DNA of 56,778 bases from Pelargonium cotyledonis (GCA_036897625.1 JAYMTA010000044.1:1-56778); one strand, 5' to 3'. Shown: positions 39,601 through 50,613, counted from the stretch's first letter. Made by a program: numbers and translations. Notes: a model not told the origin generated them from the letters alone.

Positions 39601-42600
39601 GTACCAACCTGTTATCTTCAAAAAGGCGGTTACAAGGCATTCATATGCATCTGGGCGTTGTGCATACGGTTTATAAATCTAACTAATGTGCAGCTTAGGG
39701 GACTCAGATATTTGACATATAAAATACGGATAAGATACTTAGTGAATACTCCTCGATGCGCGATAATATGCAAAGGATTCTTTTCGGTTCCATTTAGTAA
39801 GTAGTTTTGAGATTCCGCATTTACAATAGAATTCTTAGGCTACTCACGCCTATTATGCCCGAGTTTTCTTGTTGAAATGGATACCTAAGCTCTTGTTATA
39901 GTAGAAAAGCTTTACGTTTAAGATTTGACATTGAGATAACATGATTCCAAACAACTGCCGGACTAATTATTATTGTTTTGGTATTTAAGACAAATTTGTT
40001 TGCAAAGTTTTGCAGTATCAGATGTTTATTCCCGGTTTTCGGGATATAGGGTGCGGTCTATAGGGTTCTATATCAAATACAAGAAGCATTAACTTCTCTC
40101 ACTACGCTTCAGTCGAGAAATAAAGACTTGCCCAATCCTCTCTAAGTTTCCTTCCTCCTTACAAAATAGGGAATACATTAGCTACAGTAAAAAGTCCGTG
40201 GAATACAGGTAACGCTCCTAACAACAATAGTAAGAGTTTAGCTACGGGTACTATTTCCCTTAATAAAGAAGAGACAGAAACAGATAGCTCATAAGAAAAC
40301 AAACAAATAAGAAAGTCAAGAATAAATTTCAAAGTCAAGAGTTTTTGAAAAACTTACAGGGCGAGAGAGCACTTAAATTACCTTAATTTTTAATTAGTAA
40401 AGCTTGTGCGCTGTATACCTAGGCTACCTATCTCCAATTGGGACCCCCCTCTTTTGAGAATAGAAAATTCCTTTGTAGCTCATATTGGTCCTGCTTCAGA
40501 ACTAAAAATTGTACCGGAATATACTAATAATAACTAACTCCACCAAGAGTAAACAAACTATCCGCCGGAGAACCTTATAAAAGAAAATCTAACTAAGGAG
40601 TCTCTTGTTTAAGTAAAGTAACATAACATTTTTTGTGATTTGCTCTTGATTATTGCAGAAAAGTACTTTGTTTTCTTATATATATACTAATTAAATTTCG
40701 TGTCTCTAACTCCTTAGCTATCGTATGAAAGGCCCTAATATTTGTCCCTTTACCAGGCAGAAACATATGTGACCTTATTTAATAAAAGGATTTTTTGAGT
40801 TATTCAATTATCAGAATTTTAGTATACATTGCAAAAAAAAAGTTTTAATACCAGCAAGAACTATATCAAATCCACCTTAAATAAAGGAATGCTCTAGTTT
40901 TAAAACCCCGCCTTTCCAGGCAGCTTTAGTTACTTACTTCGAGAAGACTTTAGTTACCGCTTGCTTTCTTTAATTCCTAGTCCTGCTATAAAGGAAGTAT
41001 CGCAAAATTAAGAAGCTCTCCTACTCCGTACGCCTTGGTAAACGAGAAAGCCCCATATATTTTATACTAAAAGAGTGTAACGATAACAAATAAATACAAA
41101 AAGTTTATATACATTCTTGCGTTTATCAAGAGCTTGGGTACCCTGCATTGAAGCTTTAAACATTCAATTTCAGATGTTTTATCCTAGCTTTTTGCCTCGA
41201 AGGAAAGCAATAACTGCTAAAACAAATGCGAATTCTTAATATTTTAGGGGCTCCTTTTATTTTATGATAATTAATATGGTATAGCTAAACATAATAAAGA
41301 GTACCCATAAAAACTAAGGCAGATTAGGTAACGGATATCTTGAAAAAAAGAACCTGTAATTATACCAAGTATCGAGGAACTTCAAGCAAAAACTTATTTA
41401 CGATCTACTAATATAAGAGTCTCTTCTTGTCAACAAAGACGGAAAGGAGTTTTATCTTATATTCCTAAAGGAATCCCTGAGTATGAAATTCTACACACTT
41501 GACTTTGAATACTCCTTTTTTTTTATATAAATTAAAAAAGAAAGGTTTAGAGATTGACAAAACATCTTGTTCTAAGTTCTAAGAAAAAGAAGTTAACAAA
41601 GGGTTTCAGGGCATTCTAAGTATACTTTGATTTTAGAATTGGGTAATAAATAAAAGTTCAACTTTGTTTACTTAATGCGCCCCCCTTGCCACTCTTTTTG
41701 TGTTGATTACCTTTACTTAATATCGGGTAAGTGTTTGGTAACTCTTCATTCACCACTTGACATTCTATTTTCATTTGATAAGGAATCCCACTAATTAAAG
41801 CTAATAAATATGAGCTTTCTCAGCTTTAACTTTCTAAATTAGATTTCCCCTTTCTACATAACAAAGGTTCCAACTTAGAGGGCTTTTTTAATTAATGTCT
41901 TTACTTTCATATGGGTATGTCTATTTTAAATTTCAATAGCATGCGATCGAGCTCTGGTAAATAAAGCTAGTTTTATACCCAGTTGCTCCTTAGGCGTACA
42001 CATACCCTGGGTTCTCATCCGGGTATTCGTAAGAGGGAAGAAAGTAATCCTTCGAAAAGCCTTTCTTTTAAACAATTGCTTTTTCTCACTATACTATAAT
42101 ATTCTTGTAACATTTTTTATAAATTTCGTAATATAGATATAAATATTAATATGTCTTTGTTTTAGCCAACTTCTTTTATTCTAGTGTTTACTTTTTACTC
42201 GTGCTCGCATTATGTCTTAGAAAACCAGAGCTTCATAATGACAGACTTGACTCGGGAATTTTTAGCTGGGCTACATGAGGTAAACACTCTTTTTCTAATT
42301 AACGACCCCCTTTTTCCTTATATATCGCAGTAAGGGTTCGTTTCGAATGCTACTTCTATAAATATAAAGGAAAGCCTTTAGTTTAAGAATTGAGTTTTGG
42401 TAGGAATTGAGCCGACACCTTATTTCGAAAGAAAATCCAACAGCTACCTGATTTTAAAACCCCTTTTATTCTTTATAAATTTTATACTATGCTACGCTTT
42501 TTAAGCGTAAATAGAATAGATAAGAGATAAATTAAAAAGGATCCGGGAGGAAAAACAAGACTATAGCTTATAGCTGGTTGTTTTAGCGATTACTGGTTGA

Positions 42601-42740
42601 GGCGGAATATTTTGTATAAGGGCCCCTATAATCTGATACGTTCGTATTCATTACGTATGGTGTGAGAGTTTATGCTAGAATTCATTTTGATCTTATCTCC
42701 CCAGTTATAGATATAAGGAGCATACTCCTAAATAAACAAA
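33694..42740. other. non-coding; weak tRNA-like words only
   Basis: GTTCGAACCCTGTTACC near 38271 resembles a trnP 3' part, and the minus strand near 39284 has GGGGTTCGAAGCC; neither has supporting arms. No conserved mitochondrial gene is seen in 9 kb on either strand. Confidence 0.4.
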
Positions 42741-42752
42741 AAAGTAGTTTTT

Positions 42753-42950
42753 GGTAAAGCAAATGGTAAAGATCCTCCATAGTAAGAAAAAAGAACACAG
42801 ACATATAAAGAGTAAGACTTGGAATTCAGAAATGAGAAATCGTATGAGTCATTAATTCTTAAAGTCAAGTACTCTTCTTTTGCTTCTACCTATCGGTCTT
42901 GAACCATGTACGCGTTGTTGCTTCTCATAGTGCTCTACCGAGTGAAATTG
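42753..42950 (+). pseudogene. partial copy of the ORF tail plus its 3' module
   Basis: The codons for GKANGKDPP and TAG at 42753-42782 match the end of the ORF at 43138-44451 (NGKDPPQ and TAA). The downstream AGTAAG...AGAACACAGA, AAGTACTC, TCTTGAACCATGTACG and GTGCTCTACCGAG parallel the flank after 44451. No substantial frame precedes the tail, so this is a 3'-end fragment. It places a second copy of the module about 190 bases ahead of the ORF, so the ORF is bracketed by two related modules in direct orientation. Confidence 0.55.
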
Positions 42951-43137
42951 TTTAATCAGGACAAGGAATAGAAACCAGGTAATATAGGGTATCTCCAAGA
43001 CAAGCTTTAGCCTTGGGGTTTGCTCTACTTTGTGTACCAACTTCTGATCATCTTACTTTGTAATAAACTAAAGAAAAGAATTTCAATTGCAGCAAGCGCA
43101 TTAAGATAAGAAGAAAACGTATCAATACATAAAAGAG

Positions 43138-44451
43138 ATGGAGGAAGCAAACAGAGAGGCTGAAAACAAGCTGAGAGAAATAGAATACAGAGAGCATGAA
43201 AAAGAATTGAGAGAAGTATGTAAGAAAGAGAGAGAAGCCCGTACTAAGCTGACCTATACTTCTGAATTAGGAACACTTTATACCCATGAAATAGGGAAAC
43301 GTTATCCCCAGCAAGAGCTCGGAAACAAAGTTCCAAATTCAGAAGCTTATCGCAAAGACGACCCCGATGACCCCAAAGGCACCACCTACTACATAGATAG
43401 TTTGACTGGAGAGTTTCAATTATTTGGTAGTGAGGAAAGTCAGGAAACGGAAAATGGAGAAAACGATATAGATGTACAGCAGGAAGGGGCATTGACTTTG
43501 AAGAAAGCTAAGCAAATAGAATAAAGAAAGCAACAAAAGTTCGAAGAGGACTTAGAATTGCACAAAAGGGAACTTGAACTTCAAGCCCAACAAGCAAAAG
43601 ACAGCTGGAGTTCTTATAACAATCACTTTCATAAACAGAACAAAGCAGAGCAAAGCCAACATAGGACAACAATCCTTACAAATCCTCAAGATCAACCTTT
43701 CCTACGTATCAGTCTTGAGATCGATCACAATCAGGAACAAGAACAGACAACAAAAAGCTTGACTAAGAATACCCAGAAACCTGAAAACAGGATCACTCTT
43801 AATCAGCTTTCCACCTATAAACAAAGTACAGATACAGACAAAGACCTATGGAATCAGTATAGAGCTCAAACAACCAAAACTCCCGAGCAGCTTCAAAAGG
43901 AATTCAAGGAGAAAAAAAGAATCACACAAATCCAATATCAAGCAAACCAGCAACAATTAAGAAGAGAGTATCGAGAAAGCAGGGGATGGAAACCCGAAAA
44001 GGAAAAGCACGACTCCTACCAAAACGAAAACCTAAGGGATTGCCTTTTCAGACGAACTCCAGAACAAAACGATCTTATCTTTCTTAAAAACAAAATAGAA
44101 TACCTAAAAAAGAAGCACAGTCAACAAATAGACAACAACAGTCAACACAAAGAGAAAACAACTGACAGTCAACCAAATCGGAAAGAAACAAGCAACACTA
44201 AACCTAATCAATCAGTTAAACAAACAGAGAAAGTATTAGCAAAAAGAGAGGTAGAATCAGATAGGCAGGAGCTTGAGCACTCTTTAGAAACTGACAACAC
44301 ATTAGCAAAAGAAGAACAGATACAGAAAGGAAAGAAAGAGCAACTTAAAACAAGTACTTTCAGCAGAATGAGAGATGAACAAAACAATCTAACTCACAGT
44401 CCTAAACCAGACAGTCCTAAACAAACAAATGGAAAAGATCCTCCACAGTAA
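43138..44451 (+). CDS. unrecognised charged coiled-coil-like ORF with one in-frame TAA
   Basis: One frame is open for about 438 codons apart from a TAA at 43522-43524, giving segments of 128 and 297 residues. I do not recognise the family. Segment 1 begins with a heptad-like Glu/Lys/Arg-rich helix (MEEANREAENKLREIEYRE), then a more globular part with DPDDPKGTTYYIDSLTG, then an acidic stretch. After the stop the frame resumes at once as another Glu/Lys/Gln helix (RKQQKFEEDLELHKRELEL) and becomes Gln/Asn/Thr/Lys-rich, ending NGKDPPQ and TAA. Composition on both sides of the stop is alike, so the two pieces look like one protein. The frame is open upstream to 43105; ACG at 43117 could also serve as an edited start. 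The plus strand is strongly purine-rich here, unlike the flanks. No membrane segment or signal peptide is seen. Partial copies of its tail occur around it. It may be a nonsense pseudogene, or be rescued by U-to-C editing of UAA to CAA in a lineage that has that activity. Confidence 0.55.
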
Positions 44452-44660
44452 GCACAGTGAGAAATAAGAACACAGATTGAACTTAAAGACTCATTCTTGC
44501 TTGAATGAATAAGAAATCTGTAAGTCATTCATTCTCTAATCCAAGTACTCCTAACATTCCAAGATCAATCTTGCCTATTTCTACTATCTAAGACCGGTAT
44601 TTAACCTTGTACATGTTGCTACTTTGCCTACTGCTCTACCGGGTTGGGCTTCAGCTTGCG
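44452..44660 (+). repeat. conserved 3' flank of the ORF with antisense tRNA-like segment
   Basis: Downstream of the ORF stop lies a module found again after other tail copies. It has GATCCTCCACAGTAAG, then CAAGTACTCCTAACATTCC plus AAGATCAATCTTGCC (40 bases at 44542-44581 identical to 46493-46532). It then has AACCTTGTACATGTTGCT and CTGCTCTACCGGG. Read on the minus strand, the last part is CCGGTAGAGCAG...AAGGTTAAATACCGG, which resembles the D-arm and T-arm of a tRNA. Related sequence follows the tail copies at 42783-42950 and 20742-20880. In plant mitochondria tRNA-like elements can direct transcript 3'-end cutting, but here the tRNA-like part is antisense to the ORF. Confidence 0.5.
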
Positions 44661-45204
44661 TGTAAGACTAAGAAGATACACAGAATCCGGGCTACAAAGA
44701 TTACTGGTATAGGTATTAAGATAGAGGAGAGTAGGAACAGGCCTTATTACAGGCTCCGTATAGCATGTTGGGCTATATATAAGGAAGAGTTGCTATTCTG
44801 TTTCCTTTCTTTCTCTAGGTCTAAAGCTTAAAGTAAGTGATTTCCGATATCGATTGTTTCCCAGTTTCTAGTAGTTAGCAAGATTGATCTTGAAGAAAGA
44901 GAAAAGGGCATTAAAGTCAGTCAAGAAAGAGTCTAGGTTTAGCTCTTAAGAAAGTGATTGGTATCATTAAGAAAGGCCTAGCTCATAGGGATACGGATAG
45001 AGTGTATTCTAGCTCTAAAGAGGGCAGGTATAGTTCTAAGGGACTCTAGACATAAGGGAAGTTTACTTGTCTTGGCTAAGAGGCAAGAAACAAAAGCAAG
45101 ATGTAAGACCAGAACCTGTCAATCAAGTAGCTAATCTGTTAGCTAATTCACTGATAAAAAAGTTCTTCATATAAGTGATTCTATCTAAATGAACTGATCA
45201 AGGC

Positions 45205-45270
45205 AAGTGTAGCTTGGATCCTCCTTAGTAAGAAACCAGCTAATCAGACATATAAATAGTAAGACTTGGT
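45205..45270 (+). repeat. dispersed repeat shared with 47214-47280
   Basis: AAGTGTAGCTTGGATCCTCC, then TAGTAAGAAACCAG and TAATCAG, occurs here and at 47214-47280 with small indels. The central GGATCCTCC...TAGTAAG also matches the module following the ORF tails at 42771 and 44438, so this is a shorter member of that repeat family. Confidence 0.75.
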
Positions 45271-46350
45271 TTCAGGGAAGTTTACTTGTCTTGTTTAAGT
45301 CATGAATTCAAATCTTGCCTTTACTTTTCGGGTGTTAAAGAATCTCTAAGGGAATGCAGAAATGGTAAAAGTAGTAGGCAATTGCCAAATTAACAGTCCT
45401 CCATTTAGGGTTAGGAAGCTAATAAGGTAAAGAGGAGAGTACCTAGTAAGTCAATCTAAGAAGGAATTTCAGTAGAAAGCAAGCTTACCTGCTAGTGTTA
45501 TGGGACTTGAACTCGTGTATTTTCTCCTAGCTTGTTGTAGTTTTCTTAAGAGGTAAACCCTATACTAAGATTCCTTCAATTAACCTGTGCCTTGTTGTTA
45601 GTTGACAGTTGACAAAAAGAGATTCCATATTATCCAAGTGATCTCTTTTAGTCCTGGATTCTGTGTCATTTTAAAGTAGAGTCTTATTAAGAGAATGCGT
45701 ATAAAGTAAGTGATTTGCTCGGTTCTAGTAAAGAGGGTAAAGTGAAAGTCTGCTAAGTATAGGTTGCTTTTGTGTTCCTTTGGTTTCTAGGTTTTCAATT
45801 CCAGATAATGATAATCAAGAAGAGCGGGTTTCCACTTAGAGTTCCCTGCTTTTATACTCTAGTTAATCACTTAAATACAGTAAAGCTTTCTTCTTTCTGT
45901 TGCTAATTAGTAAGAAATCTGAGGAAGGGAGTCCTGTTTCTGGAGCTTTTCTAGTTCCACTTACACTTAAAGTAAGGGATTTCTATAAACTAAAACAAAG
46001 AGAGGGTCTTGGTTGGGTTCCTTTATCATGGTGCTCTAGAACTTCTCTTTCTTCCTCTTCTTGTTAGGAGTCTGAGGATATCTTGTCTTATAATCTCTTG
46101 TATTAGTACTCTTCTTCTTGTTAGGGATGTTAGGGATAAGACCTCTTATAAGACCTCTTCTTATCTTCTTTATGAATTAGAGTAATAGGTTAGAGATGAG
46201 TTCCCTAATAGTCAGAGTCTTGGAGTAGTCTAGTTGCTTTCATTCCTCTTTGAGTAGGTCTGTTCATTTCTATTTATAGCTGGAACTCCTCTCAATTCTT
46301 ATGAGACTCTTCCTAGATACGATACAGTTACATAAGTTTAGGTATTTCGA

Positions 46351-46532
46351 TTAGGAAAAGGGAAAGAAACAGTGAAAGGTCAAGAATCAGTTAAAGCATT
46401 AGGAGTAGTTAAAGGAAATGGGAAAGATGCACCTAAAATACTAAGACTTGTTTCAGGAATAATCAATCTTGTAAGTAATTGATTCTTTCATTCAAGTACT
46501 CCTAACATTCCAAGATCAATCTTGCCTATTTC
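46351..46532 (+). pseudogene. partial copy of the ORF tail plus 40-bp repeat
   Basis: The frame LGKGKETVKG...GNGKDAPK (46351-46437) resembles the ORF end NGKDPPQ and shares GKGKETVKG with the fragment near 20700. It lacks the stop after the Pro codon and runs on to a TGA near 46480. The 40 bases at 46493-46532 are identical to 44542-44581. It looks like another decayed 3'-end copy. Confidence 0.5.
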
Positions 46533-47213
46533 CCTTAAAGCAAGTGTCGAACCCTAATCTGTACAAGGTTTTCTGTTCTCATTTCTTTCTTCAGCAGTCT
46601 GTGGAATTCCTACACTCTTTTTCCTTTAATCAATTGGGATTTCAAGGACTTCCCCTTTCTTATTTGGGAGTTCAGGTTCAGGCTAAAAAGGCTTGGATTT
46701 CCGGGTCGGTTGGATCTCCGGTATTATGGATTGGGCTGGAGAGGATTGAGCATGGACTGTCTTTCCCTTCGGGTTTGTTCCCTTGTCTTTCCCTTCGGGC
46801 TTGTTTTCTTTCTTCTTTGTCCCTGTAATTCCTTACTAATTTGCTTGTTTCCTTGTTTACCGGTTTCCGATTTTAGGTAGTAAAGTAATAGAGATGTTAG
46901 GGAGTATAAAGAACTGAAGCTTTAGTAATGAGTTTCGCGTCCAGTAAATAAAGTAAAGAATGAGATAAAGTGCAAGTTTTTCTTGGTGTTGGGCTTCGCA
47001 CCTTGCCTATACCCAAATGAATAAGGAATTTCTAGTAGGGATAAAGAAAAGCAAGTATAAACACAAGGAACCCAAGACTCTCTCAAGTCTCTATAATATA
47101 AGGCTTACTCTTTTCTGGATTAGTAACAGCAGGAAACAAAGAATCCCAAACTCAGAAGAAGAGAAAGAGAAACCAAGAGCCAGTCAAGCAATAGTCAAGG
47201 ATTAGGAAAAGGG

Positions 47214-47280
47214 AAGTGTAGCTTGGATCCTCCATAAATAGTAAGAAACCAGATAATCAGTAAGAGTAAGATGGGTCTTG
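47214..47280 (+). repeat. second copy of the repeat at 45205-45270
   Basis: Carries the same AAGTGTAGCTTGGATCCTCC start and TAGTAAGAAACCAG. It is preceded by an A-rich Glu/Lys/Arg coding-like stretch (EEEKEKPRASQAIVKD at about 47158-47205), again consistent with a decayed ORF 3' end. Confidence 0.7.
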
Positions 47281-48275
47281 GTATTAAGATTAAGAGTATG
47301 AAGAAGTTTTATGGGACTTGAACTCTTGTACTTTCTGGTAGCTGTGTTAATAATTGGTGTAAGTTATCTAGGAATTCTAAAGGGATAGTTGAGACTTTAC
47401 CTTGCTTTTGTAGTATATCGTATGGGAGTTGCTCTTACGTTCCTCTGATTATACAAGTTTCAGTCTTAGGATAAGATATTAGGAAAGATGTTACGGAATT
47501 AACTGAAGCTAAAGTCAAGGATTTCCGTTCAGTGAAGGGGCCTAATATCCAAGGGGGATAAGTAAGCGAGGAGTATATCTAAGGAGAAAGAAATTCCTTA
47601 TTGTTACTTTAATAAGTACGGATTTGGGGTTTTCTAAGAGGAAAGTTTCGTCCTTTAGCGGAGGACGGTTACTAGGCTTTTCAGTTGTTAAAGAATCTCA
47701 TGGGAATCTCTAGGAAATAGAGAAATGAAGTACAGAAATTGCCAATCAAACAGGGGTTTCTTGTTTCTGAGTTCCTTGTTTAGTTTGAGGGAATTGCGAC
47801 TTCTTGGGTTAGGAGTTTCAGTAAAAGTACTAACTAAATAGTAGAAGTTCCAGTAAGAGTTGCTATTGTACTTGAAATCCCAAGGAATGTGTTTTACTAG
47901 TATGGACTGTATCCTATGTTGCTTATTAGGTTAGGCAAGGTTTTAGCTTTGAAGGGAACTGAGCTGAGGGTTAGGATTGGAGTTCTGGGCTAGGAGTGCT
48001 TATGGGTTGGTTAGCTTTAGATTGAACTCATTTTTAATGACTTATATACAAATAGAAATAGCTTATCCTGTCTACCATACAATCTAGTTAAAGTCAGTAT
48101 TGACAGTTTCTTAGTGAGCAATTATCTTTCTTTATTAGTCTTGTTTCTGGTTTCTTTTGGTTAGAGCACGGGTGAGTGGGATCTTAAGTCATGGGTTCAA
48201 GTCCTGCTAGACCCATAGTAAACTGTCAAAGGCAAAGACTGATCTCTTGTTTTTTCTTGTTTCTGTGTTCCCACT

Positions 48276-48365
48276 CCTTTTCAGTTCCTTCAAAGCTATA
48301 ACAATCCTCTTCACTTCGTTCAGAGCCATAGTATTCCTCCTCAGTTTCTTTGGAGCTCTCTCATT
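48276..48365 (+). repeat. three tandem 30-bp units, diverged
   Basis: Three 30-base units start at 48276, 48306 and 48336 with CCTTTTCAGTTCCTTC, CCTCTTCACTTCGTTC and CCTCCTCAGTTTCTTT; each ends in AT or TT. They belong to the same family as the 34-bp units at 52395-52496 and the insertion at 50695-50717 in the nad7 intron. Confidence 0.8.
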
Positions 48366-48665
48366 CCTCGATAATTAGGCAAGTTATAGAATTCACGATT
48401 GAGAATTTGGGAATGTAAGAGTTAGGAATTGGGAATGAAATGACTTTAAAAAGAGTACTAGCTTAAGCTGTTTTCTTCTTACGGATCTTTCCTTGGCAAA
48501 CTCTGACTTTATGTACAAGCAAGGGATTTTTCAGTTTAGGTTATTTAGTAATTCTTATACATTCTTCTACTTAGTTATTTTATAGGATTGACTTCTATAA
48601 GATAAAAGAAAGATAGGTGCTATGTTAATAGTAGGGATTGTTCTTCTTACTCTCATACTAGCTAG

Positions 48666-48695
48666 GTTCGTAAGAGCTCTGAAGGAACTGAAGAG
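48666..48695 (-). repeat. 30-bp inverted copy of 52495-52524
   Basis: The reverse complement of these 30 bases (CTCTTCAGTTCCTTCAG plus AGCTCTTACGAAC) is identical to 52495-52524. It is another member of the ~30-bp family in opposite orientation, on the other side of nad7. Confidence 0.85.
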
Positions 48696-49807
48696 TAGGA
48701 AATTAGAGATAAGAAAGTTAAGGGTAAAGTACTCCTTTTTAATCACTTAGATACAAATAGATTGAGCTCATCCTTTCCAATGTAGTCAGTATAGTAAGCG
48801 AGTATTGACAGTTTGTTTAGTCTTTCTTTTGGTTAGAGCACTGGTTACTAAACTCTTCACCTTAATTCTTTGGTTTCTTGGTTTTGTTCTTAGAGATTGC
48901 ATTCCCACTCGTTTTTCAATGACTTAGATACAAATAGATTCAGTGTTTTGTACCGTAGTCAAGTGTAGTTTAGTAGTCAATTGAGTCTGAGGTGGTTTGC
49001 AGGATACAAGAATAAGAGAGAGACGAAAAAGCCGATTTTGATTGAGTTCATTTTCGGAGAATTGGCCTGAAGAAACGGAAAACGTTGGGTTGCGCCCTGT
49101 TGGGTACATACTAAGTGAAAGGAGTATTACGCCGATTCTCGTTCTCTATTGTTTCTGATTCTGGTTACTGGTTTGACTAGTCTTTTCTTGTAATTGTTTT
49201 CTCTTTGTTTCTTTGTTGTCAGAGCAAAGGTTCATGGAACTCGTGTCAGTGGTTCAAATCCAGTCATTGGCAGTCTTTGTAATCGCTTAGATAAGTACTA
49301 GAATTAGCGCATCCTTTCAAATGTAGCTATAGTCACTCTAGTTATAGTAACTCGAATCTAGTAAGTCTTGTATTGACAGTTTGTTTAGTATTTCAAGTGA
49401 TTAGAGCACTTGTTAGTTTAATCTCAAGTCATTGGTTAAAGTCGAGTCATTGCTGTGAATCTGTTCTAATTCATTGCTGTGAATCCTCTTTCTGCTGGGA
49501 ATCTGGTTTAAGAATTCTTTTCTTGGATCTTGTTCTTTCTGTCTTAGCCAGTGTTTTTTCTTTCTCCTTGTTCCCATTCTAAGTCTAAGAAGCGGACACT
49601 ATACGGAATTTATGAGACCTTATCTAAAGAGTCTTCTCAAAGAATTCGCCACTCTTTGTTTAGTCTTTTAAGTTAGAGTAGTCAGAGCTTAAGAGGGTAC
49701 GGACACAAAGGATATACTTGGGACTTGCCGCTAGGAGCTTTGTCCAGTTGTTTAGTATATAGTCACAGTGTGAAAATCCCCATGCTGACTTTGGAGCTTC
49801 TTGTTCT

Positions 49808-49838
49808 TTTTCTTTTTGGGACTAGCTACCCAACTCAA
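49808..49838 (+). repeat. 31-bp repeat shared with 53380-53410
   Basis: TTTTCTTTTTGGGACTAG followed by CTACCCAACTCAA occurs here, about 70 bases before the nad7 start, and again at 53380-53410 with one difference. It is a direct repeat on both sides of nad7. Confidence 0.85.
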
Positions 49839-49911
49839 CTCAATTTGTCTGAGTGTCTGATACAAGTTTTTTTTCCAAGGAATTATCTAACCCTCAAACT
49901 CAAAGAGCATC

Positions 49912-50120
49912 ATGACGACTCCTAGTCAAATCAAAACTTTGACATTGAATTTCGGCCCTCAACATCCGGCTGCTCATGGTGTCTTGCGATTAGTACTAGA
50001 AATGAACGGAGAAGTAGTCGAACGCGCCGAACCTCATATTGGATTACTTCATCGAGGAACTGAGAAATTAATAGAGTACAAAACCTATCTTCAAGCCTTA
50101 CCCTATTTTGATCGTTTAGA
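49912..50120 (+). CDS. nad7: nad7 exon 1: NADH dehydrogenase subunit 7 (complex I 49 kDa subunit)
   Basis: This exon encodes the first 69 codons plus two bases of Nad7, the mitochondrial counterpart of bacterial NuoD and animal NDUFS2. The protein sits in the peripheral arm of complex I and helps form the ubiquinone-binding pocket. GPQHPAAHG at residues 15-23 and [12 protein letters not shown] further on are hallmark segments of the family. The start is a genomic ATG at the expected position; the N-terminus is one residue shorter than the angiosperm form I remember. The reading frame runs past the exon end into the intron by a few codons. I placed the 5' splice site after base 209 because that joins ...FDRL to DYVSMMA, as in other plants. 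There is no break at CDS position 140, so that intron is absent. Very sure of identity; the splice site is inferred from protein homology and intron ends. Confidence 0.97.
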
Positions 50121-50579
50121 GGGCGACCGGTAAGTGACTGACTGAGCCCCTTTGTGAACACCGATGACTAAGCGCCGTCTTCGGTTGCTGACAAGAGCAT
50201 GTCATATAAGTGGGAAGAAAGGTGGATTCCTAGAGTGGTAGTCTAAGGGAAGCGTGAATGCAAAAAGATGCGATGACGAGGTCAGTTGAAAACCACTGAC
50301 TGCCCCTGTGTTGCAGATCTAAAGCGAGTTCACCGGCGTGAGGTTTCTATTTGAGCCTAATGGACCTGTTACAAGAAGCATCAAAAGCGGAACTCCACTC
50401 ATGCTCAGAGATCAGACTGAGATGAAGTTTTGACTCAAGGAAGTGCCGGTCAGTGTAACCGGTGAAAACTACACGCTAAAGTGTGTTACAGAGAGCTCGT
50501 AGTATCTCCTGCTTTCAAGTGACCAGCAGAGAGAAGGAGCTCATACAGAGTGAGGATCACCCGTTGAACTCGAGTAAGA

Positions 50580-50613
50580 AAGCCGTGTGATTAGCGATTC
50601 TCTGGCACGGTTT
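50580..50613 (+). ncRNA. group II intron domain V
   Basis: The 34-nt element has a basal helix AAGCCGTG paired with CACGGTTT, which contains the AGC catalytic triad. It has a GCGA (GNRA-type) tetraloop and a 3' bulge region. The distal helix is imperfect: GAUUA against UUCUC leaves a U-C and a U-U mispair. RNA editing of the C could change one of these only to U-U, so the weak distal helix is real at DNA level. Length and layout match domain V of organellar group II introns. Confidence 0.8.

Larger units (their letters stand above)
48030..49470 (+). repeat. diverged repeat array with tRNA-like halves upstream of nad7
   Basis: A leader word like TTTTTAATSACTTAGATAC plus AAATAG begins at about 48031, 48736, 48912 and 49275. 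Most copies are followed by TATTGACAGTTT and TCTTTCTTTTGGTTAGAGCAC. Copies at 48157-48215, 49213-49275 and 49395-49450 also carry T-arm-like words (ATGGGTTCAAGTCCTGC; GTGTCAGTGGTTCAAATCC; a decayed GTCATTGGTTAAAGTCG). Units share order but differ in length. GTGTCAGTGGTTCAAATCC resembles trnF. This fills the space between the repeat-rich region and nad7. Confidence 0.6.

Noticed and set aside
43244..43492. 82-codon minus-strand ORF inside the unknown ORF
   Set aside because: Shadow of the longer plus-strand frame; composition follows from the complementary purine-rich strand.
44607..44831. 74-codon ORF downstream of the unknown ORF
   Set aside because: Its first third is the antisense tRNA-like repeat; the Lys/Ile-rich middle resembles the coding-like islands but is too short to call.
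46544..46828. 94-codon hydrophobic plus-strand ORF
   Set aside because: Leu/Ser/Phe bias follows from a pyrimidine-rich stretch with an internal duplicated CTTTCCCTTCGGG word; no conserved membrane protein is recognised.
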